Positions 9,083-18,645 of a stretch of 60,299 nt of DNA are shown piece after piece. The translations under genes were made by a program, and so were the position numbers. The notes beneath the pieces are model-generated. The model was not told where the DNA came from. It did not search any database and was given only the letters and a program-made list of their open reading frames with translations. Positions within the stretch are counted from its first letter, which is position 1. Each line of letters starts with the position of its first letter. Source of the DNA: Taishania sp. (lineage in GTDB: Bacteria > Bacteroidota > Bacteroidia > Flavobacteriales_D > Crocinitomicaceae); contig JASLGM010000032.1 of assembly GCA_030150045.1 (NCBI GenBank), positions 1-60,299 of the forward strand, read 5' to 3'.

Positions 9083-10429
9083 ATGAGTAAATTATTTGCA
9101 TTAATCGTCATTGTTTTAGGCGTAATTGCTATAGCGCAATTGGTACGCTTGTATGAGGAGGCTTCTAAGCTTAGAAATAGAGGAGAGCATGAAATATCAG
9201 CAAGAGACAACCGTTTAAATGCCAAGTTAATGATGGTGTTTATGATAGCTTTCTTTGCTTTCTGTATCTATCTGTTTATGCACTACGGTTGGACTGGTCG
9301 TGGAGGTGCTGCTACAGAGCATGGTAAACGTTTAGACTGGTTGTTGAACTTAAACTTATGGATTATCTGTACAGTTTTCTTTGCAACCAATTTCTTGTTA
9401 TTCTTATTTGCTTATAAGTATGTTAAGAAGCCAGGGGTGCCAGCATTATATTTTCCACACAACAATAAATTAGAGTTGATTTGGACAGTTGTTCCAGCTA
9501 TGTCACTATTGGTTATTATTGTTTTAGGATTGATTGAATGGAATAAAGCAACTTCAAAATCAGGAGATGATGCTATTGTCGTAGAGTTGTTCTCTAAACA
9601 ATTTGACTGGACAGCAAGATACGCTGGTAAAGACAATAAATTAGGGAAGCATGATTATAAGTTGACTACAGATAAAAATATGTTAGCAATTGCTAATACT
9701 GAAACAATGGATTATGCAATCGATAAAATGATGAATGACTCATTATTAGGTATGAAGGCTTTAGAAAGAAAACTTAATGATAAAACAATCATGATGGTTC
9801 CTTCTGATCGTGTTGCAATGCAAAACACATTGAAACGTAATGAAGAATTGTATCGTTTATTGGTTCAGATGAGAAATCGTCATGATGCTTCTTTAGATGC
9901 TCAATCTTGGGATGATGTTATTTTAGCTGGTCCGGCTGAAAGACTGTATTTAGCAAAGGGACAAGAATTTGAATTGTTGTTCCGTTCTAAAGATGTAATC
10001 CACTCTGCATTATTCCCTCACTTCCGTATTCAAATGAATACTGTACCAGGATCGACTACTCGTTTCAAATTGACTCCAGACAAAACTACTGCAGAAATGC
10101 GTAAGGAGAAAAATGATGCGAAATTTGATTACGTTCTTATGTGTAATAAGATTTGTGGTGGATCACACTACAAAATGTACATGATTGTTGAAGTTTTAGA
10201 AAAAGACGAATACAATGCAGTTATGAAGGCTTTTGATTTGGGTGGAGATAACGCTGCGCGTCCTGCTAATGATCAATTGACTGATAAAGAATTAAAACTA
10301 GTTCAAAAAGTATTGGGTGAAACTTTACCAGGAGCACACCGCTTTGAAACCAGTTTTAAAGGGGCGCCAAAAGCACCAGCTTCAGAAGAAGTAACTGAGG
10401 TATCTACTGAAGAGGCACCAGCTGCATAA
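9083..10429 (+). CDS. coxB: Cytochrome c oxidase subunit II with an inserted segment
   Basis: Subunit II of the heme-copper oxidase, 448 residues. Hydrophobic helices lie near 2-22, 50-70, 90-115 and 130-155, then the periplasmic cupredoxin domain. CuA ligands can be placed at His307, Cys354, Cys358, His362 and Met365 (CNKICGGSHYKM). The usual Glu between the two cysteines, which binds through its backbone, is Lys356 here. About 100 residues (roughly 195-285, Lys/Asp/Met-rich and partly helical) interrupt the cupredoxin fold, so the protein is longer than most CoxB. A Glu/Ala/Pro-rich tail follows. There is no fused cytochrome c domain. Confidence 0.92.
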   Translation: MSKLFALIVIVLGVIAIAQLVRLYEEASKLRNRGEHEISARDNRLNAKLMMVFMIAFFAFCIYLFMHYGWTGRGGAATEHGKRLDWLLNLNLWIICTVFFATNFLLFLFAYKYVKKPGVPALYFPHNNKLELIWTVVPAMSLLVIIVLGLIEWNKATSKSGDDAIVVELFSKQFDWTARYAGKDNKLGKHDYKLTTDKNMLAIANTETMDYAIDKMMNDSLLGMKALERKLNDKTIMMVPSDRVAMQNTLKRNEELYRLLVQMRNRHDASLDAQSWDDVILAGPAERLYLAKGQEFELLFRSKDVIHSALFPHFRIQMNTVPGSTTRFKLTPDKTTAEMRKEKNDAKFDYVLMCNKICGGSHYKMYMIVEVLEKDEYNAVMKAFDLGGDNAARPANDQLTDKELKLVQKVLGETLPGAHRFETSFKGAPKAPASEEVTEVSTEEAPAA

Positions 10430-10461
10430 TTTGTTACGTAAAATATTAAAATTAAAGTAAA

Positions 10462-12264
10462 ATGTCGGTATTAGAACACGAAGTAAATGGTCACCACGAG
10501 CATGATCACCACGAAGAGCACTTTGTATCGAAATACATTTTTAGCTACGACCATAAAATGATTGCTAAGCAGTATTTAATTACTGCGGTTTTCATGGGAG
10601 TAGTTGCGATGTTGTTATCGATCTTGTTCCGTATCCAATTGGCTTGGCCAGGTGAAAGTTCAGATTTCTTATCTTTTTTCTTAGGAGAGAAATGGGCTCC
10701 AGGAGGCGTATTAAGTGAAGATATGTATTTAGGATTGGTTACGATTCATGGTACAATCATGGTATTCTTCTTATTAACAGGTGGTTTATCAGGAACATTC
10801 TCAAACTTACTTATTCCATTGCAAATTGGAGCAAGAGATATGGCTTCAGGTTTCATGAATATGTTATCTTTTTGGTTATTCTTTATCTCTTCATTGATAA
10901 TGTTCGCTTCTTTGTTTGTTGAAACAGGGCCAGCAATGTCTGGATGGACGGTATACCCTCCATTATCTGCTTTACCTCAAACAGTTTCAGGATCTGGTTT
11001 AGGAATGGATTTATGGTTAATCTCAATGGTTTTCTTTATTGCTTCTCAGCTTTTAGGAGGTATCAATTACATTGTTTCTGTTATGAACCTTCGTACACAA
11101 GGCATGGCGATGACAAGATTACCTTTAACGGTATGGGCTTTCTTAGTAACAGCAATTTTAGGATTATTATCTTTCCCTGTATTATTGTCAGCAGCCTTAT
11201 TATTAGTAATGGATAGAACTTTAGGTACATCTTTTTACTTATCTGATATCATTGCTGGTTCTGAAATGTTAACCAATCATGGTGGTTCACCATTATTATA
11301 CCAACACTTATTCTGGTTCTTAGGACACCCTGAAGTGTACATCGTATTATTGCCAGCTTTAGGTATATCTTCTGAAGTTATTTCAACGAATGCGAGAAAA
11401 CCAATTTTTGGTTACCGTGCGATGATTGGATCTATTTTAGCAATTGGTTTCTTATCTTTTATTGTGTGGGGTCACCACATGTTTGTTACAGGTATGAATC
11501 CATTCTTAGGATCTGTTTTTGTATTTACAACCTTATTAATTGCAATTCCATCAGCAGTTAAAGTATTTAACTACTTAACCACATTATGGAAAGGTTCTAT
11601 CATCTATACACCAGCTATGTTGTTTTCTGTTGGATTGGTTTCAGCGTTTATTACTGGTGGTGTAACTGGTATTATCTTAGCGGATTCAGCTCTAGATATC
11701 ATGGTTCACGACACGTATTTTGTTATTGCTCACTTCCATATTGTAATGGGTATTACTGCTGTATTCGGTATGTTCGCCGGTGTTTATCACTGGTTCCCTA
11801 AATTGTTTGGACGTATGATGAATACACGTTTGGGATATGCTCACTTCTGGATTACTTTGGTAGGTGCTTATGGAGTATTTTTCCCAATGCACTTCGTAGG
11901 AATTGCAGGTGCACCTCGTCGTTATTATGATTATTCAGTATATGAAATCTTCGACGGTGCTGCATTTAAAATGGTAATGGACTTAAATGTAATTATTACT
12001 ATTTTTGCAATCATTGCTGCTGCTGGACAGTTGATTTTCTTATTTAACTTCTTCTACAGTATTTATAGAGGACCAAAGGCAGTACAAAATCCTTGGAGAG
12101 GAAATACGCTAGAGTGGACTACACCAGTAGAACACGTACACGGAAACTGGCCTGGAGAACTCCCGGTAGTTCACCGTTGGGCATATGACTATTCTAAGCC
12201 AGGAGCGGATGATGATTTCATTCCTCAAACAACACCTTTGAAAGAAGGAGAAGAAGAACATTAA
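10462..12264 (+). CDS. coxA: Cytochrome c oxidase subunit I
   Basis: Catalytic subunit of an A1-type heme-copper oxidase, 600 residues with at least twelve helices. Ligands seen: His96 (TIHGTIM) and His426 for the low-spin heme, His424 for the active-site heme, and His289, His338 and His339 for CuB. HPEVY at 289-293 has both the proton-channel Glu291 and the cross-linked Tyr293, which marks the A1 class. The N-terminus is His-rich (HHEHDHHEEH). It is last in the act-cox operon, 32 bases after coxB, and ends 22 bases before a terminator. Subunits III and IV lie in the second block at 26736-29266. Confidence 0.96.
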   Translation: MSVLEHEVNGHHEHDHHEEHFVSKYIFSYDHKMIAKQYLITAVFMGVVAMLLSILFRIQLAWPGESSDFLSFFLGEKWAPGGVLSEDMYLGLVTIHGTIMVFFLLTGGLSGTFSNLLIPLQIGARDMASGFMNMLSFWLFFISSLIMFASLFVETGPAMSGWTVYPPLSALPQTVSGSGLGMDLWLISMVFFIASQLLGGINYIVSVMNLRTQGMAMTRLPLTVWAFLVTAILGLLSFPVLLSAALLLVMDRTLGTSFYLSDIIAGSEMLTNHGGSPLLYQHLFWFLGHPEVYIVLLPALGISSEVISTNARKPIFGYRAMIGSILAIGFLSFIVWGHHMFVTGMNPFLGSVFVFTTLLIAIPSAVKVFNYLTTLWKGSIIYTPAMLFSVGLVSAFITGGVTGIILADSALDIMVHDTYFVIAHFHIVMGITAVFGMFAGVYHWFPKLFGRMMNTRLGYAHFWITLVGAYGVFFPMHFVGIAGAPRRYYDYSVYEIFDGAAFKMVMDLNVIITIFAIIAAAGQLIFLFNFFYSIYRGPKAVQNPWRGNTLEWTTPVEHVHGNWPGELPVVHRWAYDYSKPGADDDFIPQTTPLKEGEEEH

Positions 12265-12285
12265 TATTCTTTATAATATTTAGCT

Positions 12286-12318
12286 AAAGCCTTTCCAATC
12301 GGAGAGGCTTTTGTTTTT
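12286..12318 (+). terminator. Terminator after coxA
   Basis: AAAGCCTTTCC (12286-12296) pairs with GGAGAGGCTTT (12301-12311) across AATC, followed by a T-rich run. It closes the act-cox operon. Confidence 0.85.
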
Positions 12319-12337
12319 ATTACTCAATCGGCTTTTG

Positions 12338-12345
12338 TACCTTTG
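12338..12345 (+). promoter_or_regulatory. Putative ruvB promoter -7 element
   Basis: TACCTTTG fits TAnnTTTG and lies 18 bases before the GTG start of ruvB. A TTG at 12311-12313 is 24 bases upstream, slightly far for a -33 box. Confidence 0.5.
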
Positions 12346-12363
12346 AAAACTTGATAAAACAAC

Positions 12364-13386
12364 GTGGAAGAATCATTTGACTACAGATCTGAAGCATTAC
12401 ATAATGATGCTGATTACGATAAGGTATTACGTCCAAAATCTTTGGAAGACTTTGCTGGACAACCTAAAGTTGTCGCTAACCTTTCTATTTTCGTTAAAGC
12501 TGCTAAATTAAGAGATGAACCTTTAGATCATGTGTTATTACATGGTCCACCAGGATTAGGTAAAACTACCCTTTCTCATATTATCGCTAATGAATTAGAT
12601 GTCAATTGTAAGATTACTTCAGGTCCAGTATTAGATAAACCTGGGGATTTAGCAGGATTACTAACTAATCTTGAAAAAGGTGATATCCTTTTTATCGATG
12701 AAATACATAGATTAAGTCCTGTTGTCGAAGAGTACCTTTATTCTGCCATGGAGGATTATGTAATCGATATTATGTTAGATTCTGGTGCTAACGCTAGGTC
12801 AATTCAAATTGCTTTAAATCCTTTTACCTTAATTGGTGCAACTACACGCTCTGGGTTATTAACATCACCTTTACGAGCGCGGTTTGGAATTAATCTTCGA
12901 CTAGAATATTACGATTCTAAAACTTTAACTCTCATTGTTCAAAGATCCGCTCATTTGTTACAAATAGGGATTACGGATGAAGCGGCTTATCAAATTGCAA
13001 GTCGATCTCGAGGGACTCCTCGTATAGCTAATGCACTGCTTAGACGTGTACGTGATTTTGCACAGATTAAAGGTAATGGATCTATCGATTCGGAAATTAC
13101 TTTATTTGCGCTTGATGCGCTAAATGTTGATCAACATGGTTTGGATGAAATGGATAATAAGATCTTGACAACAATGATTGATAAATTTAAAGGTGGACCT
13201 GTTGGCTTAACCACGATTGCGACTGCGATTGGTGAAAACGCAGGTACAATTGAAGAAGTATATGAGCCTTTTCTCATTCAAGAAGGGTTTTTAATTCGTA
13301 CACCAAGAGGACGTCAAGTAACTGATTTGGCTTATTCTCATCTAGGAAGAACAAAACAGTCTAAGCAAGGTGGTTTATTTGATTAG
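12364..13386 (+). CDS. ruvB: Holliday junction branch migration ATPase RuvB
   Basis: Hexameric AAA+ motor that drives Holliday junction branch migration with RuvA and RuvC; 340 residues, the normal length. Walker A GPPGLGKTT (about residues 61-69), Walker B DEIHR (about 112-116), sensor GATTRSG, and a C-terminal winged helix (GFLIRTPRGRQ). GTG is the start: it gives the family N-terminus and lies just after the promoter-like element. queG begins 2 bases after the stop, so the two are co-transcribed. Confidence 0.97.
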   Translation: MEESFDYRSEALHNDADYDKVLRPKSLEDFAGQPKVVANLSIFVKAAKLRDEPLDHVLLHGPPGLGKTTLSHIIANELDVNCKITSGPVLDKPGDLAGLLTNLEKGDILFIDEIHRLSPVVEEYLYSAMEDYVIDIMLDSGANARSIQIALNPFTLIGATTRSGLLTSPLRARFGINLRLEYYDSKTLTLIVQRSAHLLQIGITDEAAYQIASRSRGTPRIANALLRRVRDFAQIKGNGSIDSEITLFALDALNVDQHGLDEMDNKILTTMIDKFKGGPVGLTTIATAIGENAGTIEEVYEPFLIQEGFLIRTPRGRQVTDLAYSHLGRTKQSKQGGLFD

Positions 13387-13388
13387 AA

Positions 13389-14327
13389 ATGGATGCTAAA
13401 CAACGTTCTATTTTTGTTAAGAACCTTGCGGCCAATCATGGCTTCGACTTCTGTGGTGTTTCAGTAGCAGGTTTTCTTGAAGAGGAAGCTAGGCGTTTTG
13501 AAGAATGGCTAAATCAAGGTAAACATGGAAAAATGGTTTATATGGAAAATCATTTTGACAAACGCTTAGATCCTCGTTTACTTGTCGAAAATTGCAAATC
13601 TGTCATTTCCTTGCTCTATAATTATTATCCGAGTCAAGACATCAATGCAGGTAATACTTTAAAATTGTCTAAATATGCTTTTGGCAACGATTATCACGAT
13701 GTGATTAAAGACAAAATTAAATATTTTTATGAAGATCTTGAAAGAACGTTTGGTTCAATTGGAGGGCGTGTTTTCGTTGATTCTGCTCCCGTTATGGACA
13801 AAGCCTGGGCAAAACGTGCTGGACTCGGTTGGATGGGAAAAAATACAAATCTTATTCATCCTAAAGCGGGTTCATTCTTCTTTATTGCTGAATTACTCCT
13901 TGATTTTGAATTGGAACCTGATGGTCCTATAAAGGATTATTGTGGTCGATGTACGCGTTGCATTGACGCCTGCCCAACAGGGGCTATTGTCGAACCTTAT
14001 GTTGTGGATGGTTCCAAATGTATTTCTTATTTAACGATTGAACTAAAAGATGCTGTTCTACCTTCTTATTTTGCTGATAAGATGGATGATTGGTTTTTCG
14101 GATGTGATGTTTGTCAAGATGTTTGTCCTTGGAATCGATTTTCAAAACCAAGTCAAGAACCCCGATTTATTCCCAATGAGGAACTTAAAGCTATGACGGA
14201 CTCCGATTGGCTAGAATTAGAAGAAGATGCGTTTAAAACGCTGTTTAAGGGTTCAGCCGTTAAACGTACTAAATATTCAGGTTTAACTCGAAACATCAAA
14301 TATTTAAAACAAAAAAGGGGAGAATGA
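13389..14327 (+). CDS. queG: Epoxyqueuosine reductase QueG
   Basis: Reduces epoxyqueuosine to queuosine in tRNA, the last step of the pathway to which queA (24419-25477) also belongs; cobalamin and Fe-S dependent. 312 residues, typical length. Two ferredoxin-like clusters are visible: CGRCTRCIDACPTGA (near residue 185) and CDVCQDVCPWN (near residue 238). The cobalamin-binding nitroreductase-like region GWMGKNTNLI is present. The stop codon TGA (14325-14327) lies inside the stem of the terminator. Confidence 0.95.
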   Translation: MDAKQRSIFVKNLAANHGFDFCGVSVAGFLEEEARRFEEWLNQGKHGKMVYMENHFDKRLDPRLLVENCKSVISLLYNYYPSQDINAGNTLKLSKYAFGNDYHDVIKDKIKYFYEDLERTFGSIGGRVFVDSAPVMDKAWAKRAGLGWMGKNTNLIHPKAGSFFFIAELLLDFELEPDGPIKDYCGRCTRCIDACPTGAIVEPYVVDGSKCISYLTIELKDAVLPSYFADKMDDWFFGCDVCQDVCPWNRFSKPSQEPRFIPNEELKAMTDSDWLELEEDAFKTLFKGSAVKRTKYSGLTRNIKYLKQKRGE

Positions 14328-14345
14328 TTACATTCTCCCCTTTTT
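14312..14345. terminator. Bidirectional terminator between queG and the secreted-protein gene
   Basis: A perfect 15-bp stem (AAAAAGGGGAGAATG at 14312-14326 with its complement at 14331-14345) around an ATTA loop, with A-run and T-run outside, serves both convergent genes. The queG stop codon is part of the stem and loop. Confidence 0.9.
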
Positions 14346-14363
14346 AGTATTTTCCGATTGGGA

Positions 14364-15026
14364 TTACATACCACCCATTTCTTCTAATTCATCCATTGTC
14401 ATTACCTCGTATCCTTCTGGAATTGCAGTAGAGAACAATGTTGCTTTATTTTCTTTCTTTAAACTTTTAGCCACTGCTTTCGCTACAATTGTTATAGTTA
14501 AGCCATTTGTCTCCATTTCTAATTCTAAAGGTGTACCTCCAAGACCAGCAACGATAAATTTGTTTTCTGGCATTGAAGTCACCTCGATCTCAGAAGTAAC
14601 CCAGTAAACAGCAATACCAACTTCAGGACCTAAATCTGCAATGTACTTCGTACATTTGTAGCCAGCAATTGTTTTTGTTTCAGAAGTTTTTTCAATCATT
14701 GGCGCGTCATCCGCTTCTAATGGTTCTGTGTCTTTTAAGATGGCTTTATTCCCCATCATTCCCCCCATAAGGATAAGCGTCTTCTTGTCTTTTATGTTTG
14801 AAATAGTTTTGGTTGTAGAGAACATTCCGAATGCCATTTCAAAAATAGAACCTTCATTTGCAAACGTCAAGTTCATTGTAGAACCACTTAACATGCTTAA
14901 TTGTGCTTGAACGCTTGGGTCAGAAGTAGAGAAGGTTACCGAGTAGTCAATTTTTCCTTCTTTTAATTGTCCGAATGTAAAAGCGGAAACAAATAATAAG
15001 GAAAGAGTTAAAAAAATTGTTTTCAT
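14364..15026 (-). CDS. Secreted protein of unknown function, DUF4412/GLPGLI-like
   Basis: 220 residues with a signal peptide (MKTIFLTLSLLFVSAFTFGQ). The rest resembles the secreted beta-rich DUF4412/GLPGLI group common in Bacteroidota: a KTIAGYKCTKY motif near residue 121, then a WVTSEI strand, and a Met/Glu-rich tail. It lies 11 bases downstream of rseP and is probably co-transcribed with it. The family assignment rests on pattern only and the function is unknown. Confidence 0.75.
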   Translation of the reverse strand: MKTIFLTLSLLFVSAFTFGQLKEGKIDYSVTFSTSDPSVQAQLSMLSGSTMNLTFANEGSIFEMAFGMFSTTKTISNIKDKKTLILMGGMMGNKAILKDTEPLEADDAPMIEKTSETKTIAGYKCTKYIADLGPEVGIAVYWVTSEIEVTSMPENKFIVAGLGGTPLELEMETNGLTITIVAKAVAKSLKKENKATLFSTAIPEGYEVMTMDELEEMGGM

Positions 15027-15037
15027 AGTTGAATCGA

Positions 15038-16366
15038 TTATTTAGTTAAAAATTTGAATAAATCATTCCCATTTGCATAAAGCATCAATGCGATTAGAAT
15101 GAAAAATCCAATATATTGTGCTACTTCAAGCACTTTTGGTGAAGGCTGTTTCCCTGAAATGATTTCATAAAGTAAGAAAACAACATGACCACCATCAAGA
15201 GCAGGAATAGGTAAAATATTCATAAAAGCTAATATCAAAGACAAGAGCGCTGTTGCGTTCCAGAAAACAAACCAGTCCCAATGGGGCTCAAAGATTTTTG
15301 ACATAGAACCAAATCCACCAACACTTTTAGCACCTTCCTTCGTAAAGACAAGGCTTAGTGATTTTGCATAGTTAGAGATAACATCTACTCCATGTTCAAT
15401 TCCTGCTGGAAATGATTCAAAAAAGCCATACTCTTGTGTTGCAAAATCCATGTTGTAGTATTTGTATCCATAAGGTGCAATACCAACTACCCCTGTCGAA
15501 TCTACTTTTGCGTCTGTGGTTAGCTCTTCTCCATTTCGGTAGTAAGAAAGGGATACCGTTTTTCCTTTATTCTCTCTAATTGTACGTTGGAAATCATTGA
15601 AATATAATGCATCATTTCCATTTATTTTCACAATGCTATCGCCTTCTTTTAATCCAGCAAGAGAAGCACCAGAATTTGCTGAAACTTCATTGATAACAGT
15701 AGGCATACGTAATACGAACAATTGGCCAAATTCTTTTTTCAAAGCAATTTGATCAAAATTCTTTGGAAGCATAACGTCTACTTTTTCATTTTCTCTAAGA
15801 ACGGTAACAGTTCTTTCACCATCAATAATAATATGAGAGAATACTTTCGCAAGGTTATCAATTTCAAATTTTCCAACTTTTACAGGAACATCACCATCTT
15901 TGAAACCATATTCTTCCAATTCAGGGTAAGCTAAATACATCCCAAATTTTTCCGCGGTTTTTGGAGTTGAATAGCTCTTTCCCCATGTGAAAAGAATCAT
16001 GGCATAAATGAAAAGACCAAAAATAAAGTTCACTATTACCCCACCTAACATGATGATTAAGCGCTGCCAAGCTGGTTTTGCTCTAAATTCCCAGGATTCA
16101 GCTGGTTTTGCCAATTGTTCTGTGTCCGTTGAATCGTCAATCATTCCTGAGATCTTTACATATCCACCTAAGGGTAGCCAACCAATTCCCCATTCTGTAT
16201 CTCCAATCTTTTTCTTAAATAAGGCAAAACCCGGATCAAAAAAAAGATAAAATTTTTCTACACGTGTTTTAAATAATTTTGCGGGAATGTAGTGCCCAAA
16301 TTCATGTAACACAACTAATAAGGCTAATGAGCAAATCAATTGTGCTGCTATGATTAAATATTCCAT
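15038..16366 (-). CDS. rseP: Site-2 intramembrane metalloprotease RseP
   Basis: Zinc protease that cleaves substrates within the membrane, such as anti-sigma factors and remnant signal peptides; 442 residues. Catalytic HEFGH at residues 21-25 in the first helix, a PDZ domain near residues 215-280 (GASLAGLKEGDSIVKINGND), and the third metal ligand motif NILPIPALDGGH near residue 385. Its own promoter-like site lies 23-30 bases upstream, after the end of the 120-residue gene. Confidence 0.95.
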   Translation of the reverse strand: MEYLIIAAQLICSLALLVVLHEFGHYIPAKLFKTRVEKFYLFFDPGFALFKKKIGDTEWGIGWLPLGGYVKISGMIDDSTDTEQLAKPAESWEFRAKPAWQRLIIMLGGVIVNFIFGLFIYAMILFTWGKSYSTPKTAEKFGMYLAYPELEEYGFKDGDVPVKVGKFEIDNLAKVFSHIIIDGERTVTVLRENEKVDVMLPKNFDQIALKKEFGQLFVLRMPTVINEVSANSGASLAGLKEGDSIVKINGNDALYFNDFQRTIRENKGKTVSLSYYRNGEELTTDAKVDSTGVVGIAPYGYKYYNMDFATQEYGFFESFPAGIEHGVDVISNYAKSLSLVFTKEGAKSVGGFGSMSKIFEPHWDWFVFWNATALLSLILAFMNILPIPALDGGHVVFLLYEIISGKQPSPKVLEVAQYIGFFILIALMLYANGNDLFKFLTK

Positions 16367-16388
16367 GTACCGTTTTTTATTTTGTTTT

Positions 16389-16396
16389 CAAATATA
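16389..16396 (-). promoter_or_regulatory. Putative rseP promoter -7 element
   Basis: On the minus strand this reads TATATTTG, a full TAnnTTTG match, 23 bases before the rseP ATG. It lies between the preceding gene and rseP, so rseP can be transcribed separately. Confidence 0.55.
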
Positions 16397-16400
16397 GCGA

Positions 16401-16763
16401 TTAAGCCATTAATTGTTCTTCTTTAAAGTACTCATTTGCGATAAAGTATTCAATCAATGCTTCTTTAAGAAGATGTTGCTGTTCTTTTCCATCTAATTGT
16501 GGTAATTTGTTCAATAGTTCAAAATGAGGCCAATTATCTTCGTCTCGTCCTTTGAATTCATAATAACCATAAGGCATTAGAATGGTACAAATTGCAACAT
16601 GAAGTAAGTCTGTTTTTTCATGTTTTTTAAATTTTTGGTAACCCATTCCAAGTTCATTTACACCAACTAAAAACAAGATGGCCTGCATATCCATTCCACC
16701 ATCAAATTTTTCTTCTAAAAGTTTGACCAATTTTTGATATTGTAACTCTGTTTGATAATCCAT
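16401..16763 (-). CDS. Conserved hypothetical protein, 120 residues
   Basis: Soluble acidic/aromatic protein without signal peptide or membrane helix. Sequence landmarks are ILFLVGVNELGMG (residues about 29-41) and MPYGYYEFKGRDEDNW (about 63-78). I do not recognise a named domain. It sits directly upstream of rseP on the same strand with a 34-base gap containing the rseP promoter candidate. Confidence 0.75.
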   Translation of the reverse strand: MDYQTELQYQKLVKLLEEKFDGGMDMQAILFLVGVNELGMGYQKFKKHEKTDLLHVAICTILMPYGYYEFKGRDEDNWPHFELLNKLPQLDGKEQQHLLKEALIEYFIANEYFKEEQLMA

Positions 16764-16834
16764 GTTGGTAAATTTAAGTAAAAGTAAAGTACGAAGCTGT
16801 ATAGTAATTTGTAACTTTAGTAAAAATTAAAAAA

Positions 16835-17446
16835 ATGAAAGTAAAGTATATCTTGGCATTCGTTCTTTCAGGGATTCTGATGAGCGCATGTACGTCTTCG
16901 AAAACAAATAATGAGCCAGAAAACTGTTCGTATAATTACAGTGATAAGCAAACAACATTAGAATGGACTGCGTATAAATTCACGAACAATACACCTGTAA
17001 AAGGTACGTTTAACAACATTACTATTTCTGCCATAAATGATGCCACATCATTAGAGGAATTAGTGGGATCAATTGGATTTACAATTCCTGTTGCATCACT
17101 TGAGACGCAAGATGAATTAAAAAACAACAATATTATTCAGGGATTCTTCGAAACTGTAAAAACAGACGTGTTAAAAGGAAATGTGATTGATGTAAAAGAT
17201 CACACCTTAGTTTTTGAGGTTGAGTTGAATGGTGTGAAAGAAAAAGTTAGTGGAGTATTTGAATTGAATGGTGAATTCTTCACTTTTATGGGAACCATGC
17301 ATTTAAATGCATTTAATGCTGCAAATGGTATCAAAGCATTAAACGATAAATGTGGAGATAATCATAAAGGGGAAGATGGTGTTGTTACTGTTTCTGAAAA
17401 AGTTGATATCCATTTCACAACACGTATTACAAAATCATGTAAATAA
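16835..17446 (+). CDS. YceI-like domain lipoprotein
   Basis: 203 residues. Lipoprotein signal with lipobox LMSAC (Cys19). The mature part follows the YceI fold: LEWTAYKFT at the start, KGTFNNITI, an internal GFTIPVASLETQD, and IQGFFETV, in place of the usual IDV..D.FF pattern. YceI proteins bind isoprenoid-like lipids in a beta-barrel; the substrate here is not known. A near-match TAACTTTA promoter lies shortly upstream. cvpA follows after 8 bases. Confidence 0.8.
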   Translation: MKVKYILAFVLSGILMSACTSSKTNNEPENCSYNYSDKQTTLEWTAYKFTNNTPVKGTFNNITISAINDATSLEELVGSIGFTIPVASLETQDELKNNNIIQGFFETVKTDVLKGNVIDVKDHTLVFEVELNGVKEKVSGVFELNGEFFTFMGTMHLNAFNAANGIKALNDKCGDNHKGEDGVVTVSEKVDIHFTTRITKSCK

Positions 17447-17454
17447 TATTATCG

Positions 17455-18096
17455 TTGAATCTACTTGATCTCGTCTTAATTGTTCCCATTATCTATGCAT
17501 TGTATAGAGGTTTTATGGTGGGGTTTATTATGGAGGTTTGTACATTCTTAGCGGTCTTAGTTGGAATTTATGCGGGTATCCATTTTTCTGATGGAACCGC
17601 AAAATTCCTAAAAGAATATTGGGATTGGGACTCTCATTATATGCCCATTATTTCGTTTGTTATCACTTTTCTAGCTGTAGGTGCTTTGATTTTTTTTGGT
17701 GGTAGGGCCTTGCAAAGAGTCGTAAGTATGGTAAAACTTTCCCCACTAAATAAAATGTTAGGTATGGTTATTTCAGCGTTGAAAATGTCCTATATATTGA
17801 GTGTTATTTGTGTATTCGTAGAATCCATGAACGAAAAAACAACACTTATACCACACCAAGTTATTCAGGAAAGCCTGCTGTATGAACCTGTGAAAGAATT
17901 AACAGGTAAAACCATTCCTGCATTTAAAGAAAGCTTGATTTATTGGGATTATTGGTACCAAAATGAAAGAGACAGTACAGGATTAACAACAGAAGAAATT
18001 GTGAGAACCAAAAGAGTAGCGGACAGTCTTCAGGTAGATATTGAATCTTCCGTACAATTGCTTGACGTCTATGAACGCTACGTCAAAGAAAATTAA
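17455..18096 (+). CDS. CvpA family membrane protein
   Basis: 213 residues, TTG start. The N-terminus MNLLDLVLIVPIIYALYRGF is typical of CvpA (colicin V production) proteins, with four membrane helices in the first 135 residues and a cytoplasmic tail. The TTG is preferred because it gives this conserved N-terminus and no closer ATG exists. It is probably co-transcribed with the YceI-like gene. Confidence 0.85.
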   Translation: MNLLDLVLIVPIIYALYRGFMVGFIMEVCTFLAVLVGIYAGIHFSDGTAKFLKEYWDWDSHYMPIISFVITFLAVGALIFFGGRALQRVVSMVKLSPLNKMLGMVISALKMSYILSVICVFVESMNEKTTLIPHQVIQESLLYEPVKELTGKTIPAFKESLIYWDYWYQNERDSTGLTTEEIVRTKRVADSLQVDIESSVQLLDVYERYVKEN

Positions 18097-18169
18097 AGAC
18101 AGATCGTTTTATAACTATCCTCACGCTCTTTTTTCCTTACATTCGTGTCAAACATATAGATTGACACAC

Positions 18170-18574
18170 ATGAAATTTAGACCTTTCAAAGAAACAAAAT
18201 ACATTTGGGCATTTCTTTTTCTGCTTTCAGGATTAGCAATTATTTTTAAATCCAGTTACAGAACATATATCTACGCTCATCAAATAAACGATTTTGGAAT
18301 AGCAGATGCTTCTCCCAATTTCTTTGCAGGGTTAATCATTACGCTTCTATTTTTTATTCAATTTCAGTCAATGACGTTTCAAAAGCACGCCATTTATGCC
18401 GCAATTGGACTTATAGCTTACGAAGTGATACAAGGAAACATATTTCAATCTAATTACTTTGATGCAAAAGATATAGTGGCTACTGTTTTAGGTGTTGCTG
18501 TTGGGTATGCCATTGGTTTACAATGGAAAACACAACTTGATCTTGTAAGGCAAAAACCAGTGAGCAAGAAGTAA
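18170..18574 (+). CDS. Small membrane protein, possibly VanZ-like
   Basis: 134 residues from ATG 18170; the reading frame opens upstream inside cvpA but that extension has no membrane character. Four hydrophobic segments (near residues 10-25, 45-62, 68-85, 100-115). The stretch FDAKDIVATVLGVAVGYAIG resembles the D-x-x-A-x-x-x-G signature of VanZ-like proteins, a weak resemblance. Function unknown. Confidence 0.65.
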   Translation: MKFRPFKETKYIWAFLFLLSGLAIIFKSSYRTYIYAHQINDFGIADASPNFFAGLIITLLFFIQFQSMTFQKHAIYAAIGLIAYEVIQGNIFQSNYFDAKDIVATVLGVAVGYAIGLQWKTQLDLVRQKPVSKK

Positions 18575-18595
18575 TGTATGACATTGCATAGAAAC

Positions 18596-18630
18596 AAAAA
18601 ATGCGGTCAAATTTTGACCGCATTTTTTTA
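18596..18630. terminator. Bidirectional terminator between the VanZ-like gene and lepA
   Basis: ATGCGGTC (18601-18608) pairs with GACCGCAT (18616-18623), flanked by A5 and T7. It serves the convergent genes on both sides. Confidence 0.9.
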
Positions 18631-18645
18631 TGTGTTTTAAACGAA

